Below, piece after piece: positions 1 through 9,405 of a DNA stretch of 64,000 nt (its first letter is position 1; each line of letters opens with the position of its first letter). The position numbers and the translations under genes were made by a program. Where the stretch lies: NCBI RefSeq assembly GCF_014647435.1, contig NZ_BMPE01000001.1:248001-312000 (forward strand), in the 5' to 3' direction. Below the pieces are notes generated by a model. That model was not told the DNA's origin, ran no database searches, and saw only the letters and a program-made list of their open reading frames with translations. Source of the DNA: Deinococcus radiotolerans. GTDB taxonomy: Bacteria > Deinococcota > Deinococci > Deinococcales > Deinococcaceae.

Positions 1-1
1 C

Positions 2-37
2 GGCGTCGTCGTGGTCCCCAAAAGCTACACCTTCTGA
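2..37 (+). CDS. C-terminal end of an unidentified protein (5' part outside window)
   Basis: One open frame from the window edge ends in TGA at 35-37 and encodes ...GVVVVPKSYTF. A strong terminator-like hairpin follows directly (49-100), which supports a real gene end. Too little is present to identify a family. Confidence 0.35.
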   Translation, partial: GVVVVPKSYTF

Positions 38-48
38 TCCCGGAACGG

Positions 49-100
49 ACCGCCCCGCACCCCCGGACCTGCTGTTATGGGTCTGGCGATGCGGGGCGGT
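49..100 (+). terminator. Terminator-like hairpin after the partial first gene
   Basis: An 11-bp perfect inverted repeat (ACCGCCCCGCA at 49-59, TGCGGGGCGGT at 90-100) with a 30-nt loop lies 12 nt after the stop at 37. There is only a short T-tract, as is common in this GC-rich genome. Confidence 0.5.
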
Positions 101-485
101 TCACACCAGCTGAGAGAACCATCGGTGTCCGCTTACCCATGCGAGCCTTGACTGTACTGAAACGCAGCGGAACTCAGCGTGCAGACGGTCTGACTTTCTG
201 GCCTGTTGCTTGAGTTTCCTCTGGACGCGGTGAATGGCCGATTCGCCGGGCAGAGGGCCTGGATGCCGGTCCATCGGACAGCGCACTCGCGGTCATCTTT
301 GCAACCGAATTGAGCTATTCACGACTCTGGGCTGACACGCGTTGGAGGCAGCCCGCAGCGGCCAGCCGGGTCAGTTGGCTGGATGGATTCCGGGCGCGAA
401 TGACCCGCCTCTGCTCCACGGCTGGCGTGTCAGTACAGGCGCTCTGATCTTTCCAGGCGTGTCAGCCGTTACACTTGGGCCGTTT
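101..485. other. Intergenic region without a supported gene
   Basis: No frame here has convincing codon usage or a recognisable product. The only signal is a -10-like TACACT at 470-475 close to the next start codon. The base composition is less GC-rich than the flanking genes, as expected for non-coding sequence. Confidence 0.5.
470..475 (+). promoter_or_regulatory. -10 element of the sugar-phosphate transferase gene
   Basis: TACACT ends 10 nt before the ATG at 486, so the mRNA would have almost no leader. No good -35 is seen. Confidence 0.45.
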
Positions 486-1631
486 ATGGAGTTACTCCGC
501 TCACTTGCCGCCCAGCTGGGCATTGCCGACCTGACGGGCCGGGGCTTCCTCAGTGTCATAGTCACGTTCATCAGTGCCGGGGTGTTCACCTGGTTTTTCA
601 TTCCTCGCCTGCGGGACTTTGCCATTCAGGTCGGCTGGGCCGATCAGCCCAACGAACGCCGCCTGAACAAGGAGCCCCTCCCGAACGCGGGTGGTCTGGC
701 CATCTATGGCGGGTTTATCGTCAGCATCATCCTGGCATGGGCGCTGCGGCCCATCGCGGTGGACATCGTGAACATTCAGGTGCTGGCGATCCTGCTGGGC
801 GCCTCCATGCTCGTGCTGGTGGGGTTCATTGACGACCAGTACGGCCTGTCGCCCGTCACGCGCCTGCTCGTGCAGACGCTGGCGGCGGTGCTGCTGCTGG
901 TGAATGACCTGCGCATCGATTTCAATGCCATTCCGTTCCTGCCAGTCCTGCCGGACGCCCTGAACCAGGCACTGAGCACCGTGCTGACCATCTTGTGGGT
1001 GGTGGGCCTGACGAACGCCGTGAACCTGCTGGACGGTGTGGACGGCGTGGTGGGTGGCGTGGCGTTCGTGGCGAGCTTCGTGCTGCTGGCCACCGCCGCG
1101 CAGTTCCCGGACCGCGCCGCCGCCGTCGTCCTGCTGGCTGGACTGTCCGGGGCGGCGCTGGGCTACCTGCGGCATAACTTCAACCCGAGTCGCATCATCA
1201 TGGGGGACGCGGGCAGCACGCTGTTCGGCTACACGCTGGCCGCCGTGAGCCTGCTGGGCACCCTGAAGTTCAGCGCGGGCGCCAGCCTGATCGTGCCGCT
1301 GATCGTCCTGGCCCTGCCCCTCGTGGACACCACGCAGGTCGTAATCGGTCGCCTGGCGCGCGGGATTCGCAACCCGCTGCGGCACCCGGACAAGACCCAC
1401 ATTCACCACCGGGTGCTGGCCCGCACCAGCAGCGCGCGGCGGACCGCCGTGATCCTGTGGCTGGTGGCGCTCGCCTGCGGGGCGGTCGGCATGAGCCTGC
1501 AGGGCCTGCGGGCGCAGGCGATTGCCGGGACGATCGTGTCTGCGATGCTGTGCCTGCTGTTTGTAGCGTACCGACGCGTGCGAGCCCGCAACATGGAACT
1601 GGCCCAGACCGGGCAGGGAGACGACGAGTGA
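486..1631 (+). CDS. WecA/TagO-type undecaprenyl-phosphate N-acetylhexosamine-1-phosphate transferase
   Basis: An integral membrane enzyme of the MraY/WecA glycosyltransferase-4 family, 381 aa. It would transfer a UDP-sugar phosphate to undecaprenyl phosphate to begin a cell-surface polysaccharide. Visible family motifs are FIDDQYG after the early helices, [11 protein letters not shown] (catalytic Asp region), IIMGDAGST, and the cytoplasmic DKTHIHHR histidine motif typical of WecA/TagO rather than MraY. About ten hydrophobic segments are present. An in-frame ATG upstream (342) is possible, but the start at 486 gives a family-typical N-terminus and lies just after a -10-like TACACT. The stop overlaps the start of the UDP-GlcNAc 2-epimerase gene (GTGA), so the two are translationally coupled and probably act in one pathway. 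Confidence 0.9.
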   Translation: MELLRSLAAQLGIADLTGRGFLSVIVTFISAGVFTWFFIPRLRDFAIQVGWADQPNERRLNKEPLPNAGGLAIYGGFIVSIILAWALRPIAVDIVNIQVLAILLGASMLVLVGFIDDQYGLSPVTRLLVQTLAAVLLLVNDLRIDFNAIPFLPVLPDALNQALSTVLTILWVVGLTNAVNLLDGVDGVVGGVAFVASFVLLATAAQFPDRAAAVVLLAGLSGAALGYLRHNFNPSRIIMGDAGSTLFGYTLAAVSLLGTLKFSAGASLIVPLIVLALPLVDTTQVVIGRLARGIRNPLRHPDKTHIHHRVLARTSSARRTAVILWLVALACGAVGMSLQGLRAQAIAGTIVSAMLCLLFVAYRRVRARNMELAQTGQGDDE

Positions 1632-2758
1632 AGAACATCATCCTGGCCTTCGGGACCCGACCTGAGGCCACCAAGATGGCGCCGGTGTACCGCGCCGTGC
1701 AGGCGACGCCCGGCCTGACGGCCCAGATTCTCTCGACCGGGCAGCAGCGGCAGATGCTGGACGGGGCGCTGAACGTCTTCGGCCTGACCCCGGACCTGGA
1801 CCTGAATGTCATGACGGACCGGCAGACCCTCGCGGACCTGACCGCGCGGATCGTGCCGCAGGCCGGGCGCACGCTGCGCGACATGGGGGCCGACATGGTC
1901 CTCGTGCATGGGGACACCAGCACCAGCTTCTGCGTGGCGCTCAGCGCCTTCTATGAGGGGATTCCGGTGGGGCACGTCGAGGCGGGGCTGCGCAGCGGCA
2001 GCCTGCGTGAGCCCTTCCCGGAGGAAGCGAACCGCCGCCTGACGGGCGTGCTGAGCACCCTGGATTTTGCCCCTACGGCCGGAAGCAAGACCAACCTGCT
2101 CCGCGAGGGCAAGGCGCCGGACGGGATCGTGGTCACTGGGCAGACGGCCGTGGACGCCGTGCGTGAGGTGGCCGGGCGCGTCCCACTGCGCCCCGCGTGG
2201 CAGGCGCGCCTGGACGCGGGGCAGCCCCTCGTGACCGTCACCATGCACCGCCGGGAGAATCAGCCCATGATGCGCGAGATGGCGCTCGCCCTGGCCCGCG
2301 TGGCGCAGGCTCACCCGGACCATCATTTCATCTATCCCGTGCACCTCTCGCCCGCCGTGCAGGAGGCCGTACGTCCCGCACTGGGGAGCGTCCCGAACTT
2401 CGAGCTGACCGACCCGCTGGAGTACAGCGACATGGCGCCCCTGATGGCCGCGTCGCGTCTGCTGGCCACCGACAGCGGCGGCCTCCAGGAAGAGGGAGCG
2501 GCGCTGGGTGTTCCAGTCGCGGTGTTGCGCAACGTCACTGAGCGCCCGGAGGGCGTCGAGGCGGGCGTTCTGAAACTCGCCGGGAACGACCCCGCCCAGC
2601 TGGAAGTGATGCTGCGAGACCTGCTGAGTGACGGGGCGACCCTGGCCGCCATGCGTGCCGCCCGCAACCCCTACGGGGACGGGCGCGCGTCGCAGCGGAT
2701 CGCGCAGGCCATCGCGTGGCATTTCGGTCTGGCAGACCGGCCCGCCGACTGGAACTGA
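1628..2758 (+). CDS. wecB: UDP-N-acetylglucosamine 2-epimerase (non-hydrolysing)
   Basis: A 376-aa cytoplasmic enzyme interconverting UDP-GlcNAc and UDP-ManNAc for surface polysaccharide. Family signatures are [13 protein letters not shown] at the N-terminus, [27 protein letters not shown] and [14 protein letters not shown] near the C-terminus. The GTG start at 1628 overlaps the upstream stop, and the frame opens directly into the conserved first beta strand, which settles the start. With the upstream WecA/TagO-like gene it forms a two-gene operon ending in a strong hairpin at 2764-2807. Family identity is secure; the polymer it serves is not visible here. Confidence 0.95.
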   Translation: MKNIILAFGTRPEATKMAPVYRAVQATPGLTAQILSTGQQRQMLDGALNVFGLTPDLDLNVMTDRQTLADLTARIVPQAGRTLRDMGADMVLVHGDTSTSFCVALSAFYEGIPVGHVEAGLRSGSLREPFPEEANRRLTGVLSTLDFAPTAGSKTNLLREGKAPDGIVVTGQTAVDAVREVAGRVPLRPAWQARLDAGQPLVTVTMHRRENQPMMREMALALARVAQAHPDHHFIYPVHLSPAVQEAVRPALGSVPNFELTDPLEYSDMAPLMAASRLLATDSGGLQEEGAALGVPVAVLRNVTERPEGVEAGVLKLAGNDPAQLEVMLRDLLSDGATLAAMRAARNPYGDGRASQRIAQAIAWHFGLADRPADWN

Positions 2759-2763
2759 ACGTC

Positions 2764-2807
2764 AGAGAAGCGCCGCCGGTCCTTCGGGACACCGGCGGCG
2801 CTTCTCT
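2764..2807. terminator. Bidirectional terminator between wecB and the parvulin gene
   Basis: A perfect 17-bp inverted repeat (2764-2780 and 2791-2807) with a 10-nt loop containing TTCG sits exactly between two convergent stop codons. Confidence 0.85.
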
Positions 2808-2818
2808 GGGTTCCGGCT

Positions 2819-3838
2819 TTACTTGCTGGCGGGCGCCACCGTGACGCGGTCCGGGAAGCTCTCACTGGTCAGCTTGGCGACCTGAGCGTCCAGGTACTTC
2901 TGCGCCGCCTCACTGGACAGCTTCGCGCGGATCAGCGGCGCCGCCTCGGCCAGGGGCAGCAGGCCAGCGTCGGTGCGCTTGGTGACCAGCACGAGGTGCC
3001 AGCCAAACTGAGACTGCACGGTCTGCACCTGATTCACCGGGCCTTTGAAGCTGGCCGCGTCGAAGGTCTCAACCATCTCGCCCGGGCCGAAGCAGCCCAG
3101 GTCGCCGCCCTGCGCGGCGCTGCCCGGATCCTGGCTCTTGGCCTTGGCGACGGCCGCGAAGTCCGCGCCGCCCGCCAGGTCCTTGGCGATGGCCTGCGCT
3201 TCGGCCTGCGTGGGGACCAGGATGTGCTTCACGCACGCCTCGGGGTCCTGCTGGAACTCGGCCTTGTGCAGGTTGTAGAACCCGCCAACCAGCGCGTCGC
3301 CGAACGTGAAGCGGCCCTGCACCTTCTCCAGGTAGGCGTTGACCACCGCGCGGCGTTCAAGTTCCGCGCGCAGCTCGTCCGCGCTGCTGTACCCGGTGGC
3401 CTTCAGGGCCTCCAGGAACGCCGCGTCACTCTCGAAGTCCGCGCGGGCTTCTTCCATCTGCTTGTCCACCACGGCCGCGTCCAGTTTCACGCTGGCGCGC
3501 GCAAGCTGCTCGACCGCGCGGTCACGGACGAACTGCTTGAGGAAGTCCGCGCGGGCCTCGGCGAACTCCGTGATGTACTCATCGCTGTACGGCAGACCCT
3601 GACCGTTCAGGACGCGCGCCACGGCCAGCCGGAACGCCCGGTCGTAGTCCGCCATGGTGTACGTCTGCGTGCCCACGCGGGCCACGACCGCCGCCGGGTC
3701 CTGGGTGGGCGCGGCCGCCGGGGTGGTCGTGGGGGCAGGGGTTGTGGTCGCCGGGGCCGGTGTGGCCGGGGCAGTCGTGTCGGTCTGCGCCAGGGCGGCC
3801 CCAGACAGCAGCAGGGCGGTCAACAGGAATTGTTTCAC
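2819..3838 (-). CDS. Exported parvulin-type peptidyl-prolyl cis-trans isomerase
   Basis: 339 aa. Residues 1-17 are a Sec signal peptide (MKQF, a hydrophobic core, cleavage after ALA). A Thr/Ala/Pro-rich linker follows (about 20-47), then a SurA/PrsA-like helical domain (about 50-190), then a PpiC domain (about 195-300) with CVKHILV, SQDPGSAAQGGDLGCF and FGWHLVLVTKR. The protein should assist folding of secreted or outer-envelope proteins outside the membrane. The GTG start at 3838 is fixed by the signal peptide and by a -10 TAGAGT six nt upstream. It is divergent from the FemABX-like gene and shares a short promoter region with it. Confidence 0.92.
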   Translation of the reverse strand: MKQFLLTALLLSGAALAQTDTTAPATPAPATTTPAPTTTPAAAPTQDPAAVVARVGTQTYTMADYDRAFRLAVARVLNGQGLPYSDEYITEFAEARADFLKQFVRDRAVEQLARASVKLDAAVVDKQMEEARADFESDAAFLEALKATGYSSADELRAELERRAVVNAYLEKVQGRFTFGDALVGGFYNLHKAEFQQDPEACVKHILVPTQAEAQAIAKDLAGGADFAAVAKAKSQDPGSAAQGGDLGCFGPGEMVETFDAASFKGPVNQVQTVQSQFGWHLVLVTKRTDAGLLPLAEAAPLIRAKLSSEAAQKYLDAQVAKLTSESFPDRVTVAPASK

Positions 3839-3844
3839 GCTGTC

Positions 3845-3850
3845 ACTCTA
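3845..3850 (-). promoter_or_regulatory. -10 element of the parvulin gene (leaderless)
   Basis: TAGAGT on the minus strand lies 6 nt before the GTG at 3838. Confidence 0.6.
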
Positions 3851-3904
3851 GCGTCCTGGCGCCAGCAGACCGTGACGGGCGCGTGAATGGGCGCGCCCGG
3901 CTGC

Positions 3905-3910
3905 TACAAT
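3905..3910 (+). promoter_or_regulatory. -10 element of the FemABX-like gene (leaderless)
   Basis: TACAAT lies 7 nt before the GTG at 3918. No Shine-Dalgarno fits between them. Confidence 0.7.
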
Positions 3911-3917
3911 CCCCCGC

Positions 3918-4982
<1,065 letters not shown>

Positions 4983-4992
4983 GAGCAAGTCA

Positions 4993-5014
4993 CTCAGGCC
5001 AGCCCCTGGCTGAG
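4993..5014. terminator. Hairpin between convergent genes
   Basis: CTCAG-G-CCAG (4993-5002) pairs with CTGGCTGAG (5006-5014) with one bulged G and a 3-nt loop. It lies between the stop at 4982 and the opposite-strand stop at 5016. Confidence 0.5.
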
Positions 5015-5015
5015 C

Positions 5016-5621
5016 TCAGTCCCAGTCCCAGTCGCGCCAGTCACTGGCTTTCGCGGCGCCCGGCCTGACCGGCGCGGCGTCTGGCGCGTCCGGTGAGGGA
5101 TACCAGGGGTACGCGGCGTGCAGAGCTCGGTCTAGCTGGGCGCGCAGCAAGCCTGCCAGCGTTACCTCCTCCCACGCGGTGAGTCTGGGAATCTCACGCC
5201 GCAGCACGTCCAGCCGGGCGTCCAGGGCCCCCTGGTACGGTTCGCGCGCCTTGCGGACCGCGCCTCGGCGCAGCGGCTCGGGGTGAATGACGGGCACGTA
5301 CTCGCCCGCCGCGCGTTCCAGAAGCTCCTGCCGCGCCTGGGCGCGCGCCGCGCGGGTCTGCTCGGCACGCTCACGGGCGTCCGCCGCGCGCGCCTGCGCC
5401 GCCAGGAACGTGTCGTCCCGCTCGACGTCCAGCACGCGCGCCTCCTCGTACAGTTTCACCGGGGGCAGGCGGCGGCGGCCCATCCGCAGGCCGTTCGGCC
5501 GGGTGCGGTCATGCTCGCCCAGGAACCGGCGAATCAGTGCGGGCGTCCACCCGCGGTCTTTGAGGTCCTGAGTGGCTAAGAACCCGGGCGGATTGATCGG
5601 CGTCTCCCGCTCGCGCGGCAC
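5016..5621 (-). CDS. Uncharacterised 201-aa protein
   Basis: Not assigned to a characterised family. The N-terminus (DLKDRGWTPALIRRFLGEHD followed by PPVKLYEEARVLDVER) resembles a short motif found at the start of many uncharacterised bacterial proteins, possibly a helix-turn nucleic-acid-binding element; that is inference. Residues 70-110 are Ala/Arg/Glu-rich and predicted helical or coiled coil. The C-terminus is acidic and aromatic (SDWRDWDWD). The GTG start at 5621 begins one base after the stop of the upstream GNAT gene, so the two are co-transcribed. Confidence 0.75.
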   Translation of the reverse strand: MPRERETPINPPGFLATQDLKDRGWTPALIRRFLGEHDRTRPNGLRMGRRRLPPVKLYEEARVLDVERDDTFLAAQARAADARERAEQTRAARAQARQELLERAAGEYVPVIHPEPLRRGAVRKAREPYQGALDARLDVLRREIPRLTAWEEVTLAGLLRAQLDRALHAAYPWYPSPDAPDAAPVRPGAAKASDWRDWDWD

Positions 5622-5622
5622 C

Positions 5623-6192
5623 TCAGGTCCTCCGGTCCAGGTCGGTCCAGTCGCGCCTGAGCAGGTCCAGACGCACCGCGTCGAAGCGCTGGCCGCGGAT
5701 CAGGCGCGCCTCACGCACCCGGCCCGCCTCGCGGAAACCCAGGTGCCGCGCAGCGCGGATCATGCGGTCGTTTCCGCCCCAGGTGCTGAAGGTCAGCACG
5801 TGCGCGTCCGTCTCGTCCAGCGTCGCCTGCACCCACAGCGCCAGTGCCCGTGAGCCCAGCCCGCGCCCCCAGTGCGCCGGGTCGTAGATCAGGATGCCCA
5901 GGTCCCACCAGCCGCCCCCCGCCGGGTCCTCCTCGGCGCGGTTCACCATGCCCGCGACCACGCCGCCCACGTCGATCACGCGTTCATGCGGGCTGGGCGG
6001 GCGGCCCGGCAGGGACTCGGCGTACCGCTGCAGGTTCACGGTGGTGTCCCAGGCGGGCAGGTAGGGCGCGTCCCACGCGCGCCACTCGGCGTCCGGGTCG
6101 GTCAGCCAGCGCGTCAGGATGGGCAGGTCGCGCGGGCGGCGGCCCCGCAGGGTCACGGCAGCAGGGGAGAGGTCAGGCGCGGAGTCCGGCAC
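5623..6192 (-). CDS. GNAT family N-acetyltransferase
   Basis: 189 aa, RimJ/RimL-like subgroup. Residues 10-40 carry the TLRGRRPRDLPILTRWL opening typical of acetyltransferase_3 domains. The acetyl-CoA loop is in the segment YDPAHWGRGLGSRALALW (R/Q-x-x-G-x-G/S motif), followed by VLTFSTWGGNDRMIRAARHLGFREAGRVREA, the usual beta6-beta7 region. The substrate is unknown. The GTG at 6192 is preferred because a CAGCAT -10-like hexamer sits 6 nt upstream and the extra upstream sequence is unlike the family. Confidence 0.85.
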   Translation of the reverse strand: MPDSAPDLSPAAVTLRGRRPRDLPILTRWLTDPDAEWRAWDAPYLPAWDTTVNLQRYAESLPGRPPSPHERVIDVGGVVAGMVNRAEEDPAGGGWWDLGILIYDPAHWGRGLGSRALALWVQATLDETDAHVLTFSTWGGNDRMIRAARHLGFREAGRVREARLIRGQRFDAVRLDLLRRDWTDLDRRT

Positions 6193-6273
6193 GCGCGCAT
6201 GCTGGCACACCCGGGGCGCTCCACACTGCGCGGAACCCCGCACTGCGCCGCCCACCCCCGGCGGCCGCCCAGG

Positions 6274-6657
6274 TCAGGCGCCACGCAGCAGCCGCAGCAG
6301 CGGGGGCAGCAGCGTGCCCGCCGCGACCAGCAGCGCCCCGGCCGAGGCGACCAGAACGGCTGCCGCCGCCGCGTCCTTGGCCAGTTTCGCCAGGGGGTGC
6401 CGCTCCGGGCTGACGAGATCCACGGTCGCCTCCAGCGCCGTGTTCACGAGTTCCAGGCTGAGCACGAGCGCGCAGGCCAGCGCGACCGGGGCCAGCGGCG
6501 CGCCCAGCAATAGGGTCACCGCGACTGCCAGCAGCGCCGCCCAGCACTCAATACGGAAGTTCGCCTGGGTGCGGTACGCCTGCCGCACGCCCGCCCAGGC
6601 GAAGCCCGCCGAGCGCCACCAGCGCCGCGCATTCCAGGCGGACCCGTCGCTGCGCAC
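6274..6657 (-). CDS. dgkA: Diacylglycerol/undecaprenol kinase
   Basis: 127-aa small integral membrane kinase of the prokaryotic DAGK family. It phosphorylates diacylglycerol or, in Gram-positive-type enzymes, undecaprenol to recycle the lipid carrier. Three hydrophobic helices are visible. FRIECWAALLAV carries the conserved Glu of helix 1, and SLELVNTALEATVDL matches the active-site helix (E-x-x-N-x-A-x-E-x-x-x-D). The GTG start at 6657 lies 8 nt after the ybeY stop, and the ybeY-dgkA order is common across bacteria. Confidence 0.9.
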   Translation of the reverse strand: MRSDGSAWNARRWWRSAGFAWAGVRQAYRTQANFRIECWAALLAVAVTLLLGAPLAPVALACALVLSLELVNTALEATVDLVSPERHPLAKLAKDAAAAAVLVASAGALLVAAGTLLPPLLRLLRGA

Positions 6658-6665
6658 GTCCGGCC

Positions 6666-7133
6666 TCAGGCGCCTTCGGGCAGCGCCGCCCGCGCCGCGT
6701 CCCACGCGCCGTGGAACACGGCCCACTCCGGGCCGGTCGCGCCCTCCTCGAAGCCCAGGCCCTCCGCATGCGGGTGGTCGTGTCCCACGAGGTGCGTGAG
6801 GCCGTGACTGGCCAGCAGCGCCACCTCGCGCGTCAGGCTGTGCCCGCGCGCCTGCGCCTGCCGCTCGGCGGTGTCCAGGCTGATCACAATGTCCCCCAGG
6901 TGAGGCGGGATGAACGGATCGCCGGGTTCCCAGGTGGGGAAACTCAGCACGTCCGTCACGGCGTCCTCACCCCAGTGCTCGCGTTTCAGGGCGCGGATGG
7001 TGCGGTCCCCGACCAGCACGACCGTCACCTCGCGCTCCGTCACCCCGAAGTGCGCCATCACGGCCTCCAGACTCCCGCGCAGGGCGGGACGCAGACCGGC
7101 GGGCGGCGTCTTGCGGACAATCAGATCAATCAC
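6666..7133 (-). CDS. ybeY: Endoribonuclease YbeY (rRNA maturation factor)
   Basis: 155-aa metal-dependent single-strand RNase needed for 16S rRNA 3' maturation and ribosome quality control. The zinc motif HGLTHLVGHDH near residue 110 is the family signature, and the segment TDVLSFPTWEPGDPF precedes it as expected. The GTG start at 7133 follows a -10 TATCCT by 7 nt, so it has its own leaderless promoter although it lies downstream of phoH. A hairpin at 7173-7200 separates the two, with dgkA immediately downstream of ybeY. Confidence 0.95.
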   Translation of the reverse strand: MIDLIVRKTPPAGLRPALRGSLEAVMAHFGVTEREVTVVLVGDRTIRALKREHWGEDAVTDVLSFPTWEPGDPFIPPHLGDIVISLDTAERQAQARGHSLTREVALLASHGLTHLVGHDHPHAEGLGFEEGATGPEWAVFHGAWDAARAALPEGA

Positions 7134-7140
7134 TTCACAG

Positions 7141-7146
7141 AGGATA
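7141..7146 (-). promoter_or_regulatory. -10 element of ybeY (leaderless)
   Basis: TATCCT on the minus strand lies 7 nt before the GTG at 7133. Confidence 0.65.
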
Positions 7147-7172
7147 GTGGATGGCTGAGGGCCAGCGCGGAA

Positions 7173-7200
7173 AGGCCCGGCGCGCAGGGCGGCCGGGCCT
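7173..7200 (-). terminator. Hairpin between phoH and ybeY
   Basis: AGGCCCGGC (7173-7181) pairs with GCCGGGCCT (7192-7200), a 9-bp stem with a 10-nt loop followed on the minus strand by TTTCC. It could end or attenuate phoH transcription ahead of the ybeY promoter. Confidence 0.6.
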
Positions 7201-7215
7201 CACTCAGCGCACTGT

Positions 7216-8280
7216 TTAGGGGCGGTGTTCGCCGTCGCCCTCGCCCTCGGGAATGCTGGCGAACTCGCCACGCCGCGCGGCGCGCTTGTCTTGCTCGGCA
7301 TTCTCGGCGCTCTCGTAGGCCTTGATGATGCGGCCCACCAGAGGGTGACGCACCACATCAGCGTCCGTGAACTCGTGCCAGGCGATCCCGTCAATGTTGC
7401 CCAGCACGCGCTTGGCCACCGCGAGGCCGCTCGTGACGTGACGCGGCAGGTCAATCTGCGTGACGTCCCCTGTCACGACGACCTTGCTGGAAAAGCCCAT
7501 GCGCGTCAGGAACATCTTCATCTGCTCGCCCGTGGTGTTCTGCGCCTCGTCCAGGATGATGAACGCGTCGTTCAACGTGCGGCCGCGCATGAAGGCCAGC
7601 GGGGCGATCTCAATCACGCCGCTCGTCAGGTACGACTCGAACTTCTCCTGATCCAGCATGTCCTGCAGCGCGTCGTACAGCGGGCGCAGGTACGGGTCGA
7701 TCTTCGCCTGCAGGTCACCCGGCAGGAAGCCCAGCCGCTCCCCGGCCTCCACGGCGGGACGGGTCAGGATGATCCGCTTGACCTTCTTCACCTTCAGCGC
7801 CTGCACGGCCATGGCGACCGCCATGTACGTCTTACCGGTCCCGGCGGGCCCGATGCCGAAGGTGATGTCACTCTTGTCGATGCTGTCCAGGTACTGCTTC
7901 TGCCCGGGCGTCTTGGGCTTCAGGCCGCGCGGGAGGCTCAGGCCGTTCACCTGCGTCTCCTGGGCCAGGCTGCGGCCCTCGCCGCTCAGCCGCGCCGAGC
8001 GCAGCAGGCTGTCGGGCGTCAATTCGCCGCCGCTACGGACCACGTCCAGCGCGTCGCGCACCATGCGCTCAGCCGACGCGACCTGCTCCTCATCACCGGT
8101 GATCGTGATGGTCTCGCCGCGCGCCACGAGTTTCGCCTTGGTCAGTTCACGCATGCGGCGCAGGTTCGCGTCTCCCGCCCCGAGCAGCGCGTAGGCCTCG
8201 CGCTGGTTGTCCAGGGTCACGGTCGCGCTGAACGCGCCGGAAGTGGGCAGGGTGCCGCTGTCCTGTTGAGGCTGTGTCAA
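7216..8280 (-). CDS. phoH: PhoH family P-loop ATPase (PhoH-like, YbeZ type)
   Basis: 354 aa. PhoH-like ATPases of the YbeZ type occur next to ybeY and are thought to work with it in RNA metabolism. A KH-like N-terminal region (about 20-80, [16 protein letters not shown] and [14 protein letters not shown]) precedes the ATPase domain. Walker A is GPAGTGKT near residue 145, Walker B is [12 protein letters not shown], and GDVTQIDLP follows. The start is TTG at 8280, supported by GGAG five nt upstream. This gene therefore has a normal leader, unlike its neighbours. Confidence 0.93.
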   Translation of the reverse strand: MTQPQQDSGTLPTSGAFSATVTLDNQREAYALLGAGDANLRRMRELTKAKLVARGETITITGDEEQVASAERMVRDALDVVRSGGELTPDSLLRSARLSGEGRSLAQETQVNGLSLPRGLKPKTPGQKQYLDSIDKSDITFGIGPAGTGKTYMAVAMAVQALKVKKVKRIILTRPAVEAGERLGFLPGDLQAKIDPYLRPLYDALQDMLDQEKFESYLTSGVIEIAPLAFMRGRTLNDAFIILDEAQNTTGEQMKMFLTRMGFSSKVVVTGDVTQIDLPRHVTSGLAVAKRVLGNIDGIAWHEFTDADVVRHPLVGRIIKAYESAENAEQDKRAARRGEFASIPEGEGDGEHRP

Positions 8281-8535
8281 ATCGTCTCCAGTGCGCGCCA
8301 GGCGCAGGCCTCACCCCGCAGGCGGGGAAGGGGAAGAGGGGCGGAGGGTCGCTGGGAGGCCCGCATTCTCGCGCGCACCGGCCGGGGCGGGCGTGCTCCC
8401 AGGCACATTGTGCGCCGCGGCGTGCAGCGCCGCATCCCCCATTTCCCTTATGGACGCCGCTGTCCCCTGAGGGGCAGTCCTGGACACCCGCCTTCACCGC
8501 CCGTTGACCTGCCCGGTGCGGGCGCGGGCCTGCCT

Positions 8536-8541
8536 TAGACT
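8536..8541 (+). promoter_or_regulatory. -10 element of aroE (decides the start codon)
   Basis: TAGACT lies 6 nt before GTG 8548. The alternative GTG at 8542 abuts the hexamer and would lie at or before the transcription start. Confidence 0.6.
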
Positions 8542-8547
8542 GTGCGG

Positions 8548-9401
<854 letters not shown>

Positions 9402-9405
<4 letters not shown>

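Noticed and set aside
501..1409. 302-codon open frame opposite the sugar-phosphate transferase gene
   Set aside because: Low-complexity His/Gln/Arg translation typical of an antisense shadow; the plus-strand gene is clear.
8504..8541. TTGACC upstream of aroE as the -35 of the TAGACT promoter
   Set aside because: The spacing is 26 nt, far outside the 15-19 nt range, so the two elements cannot act together.
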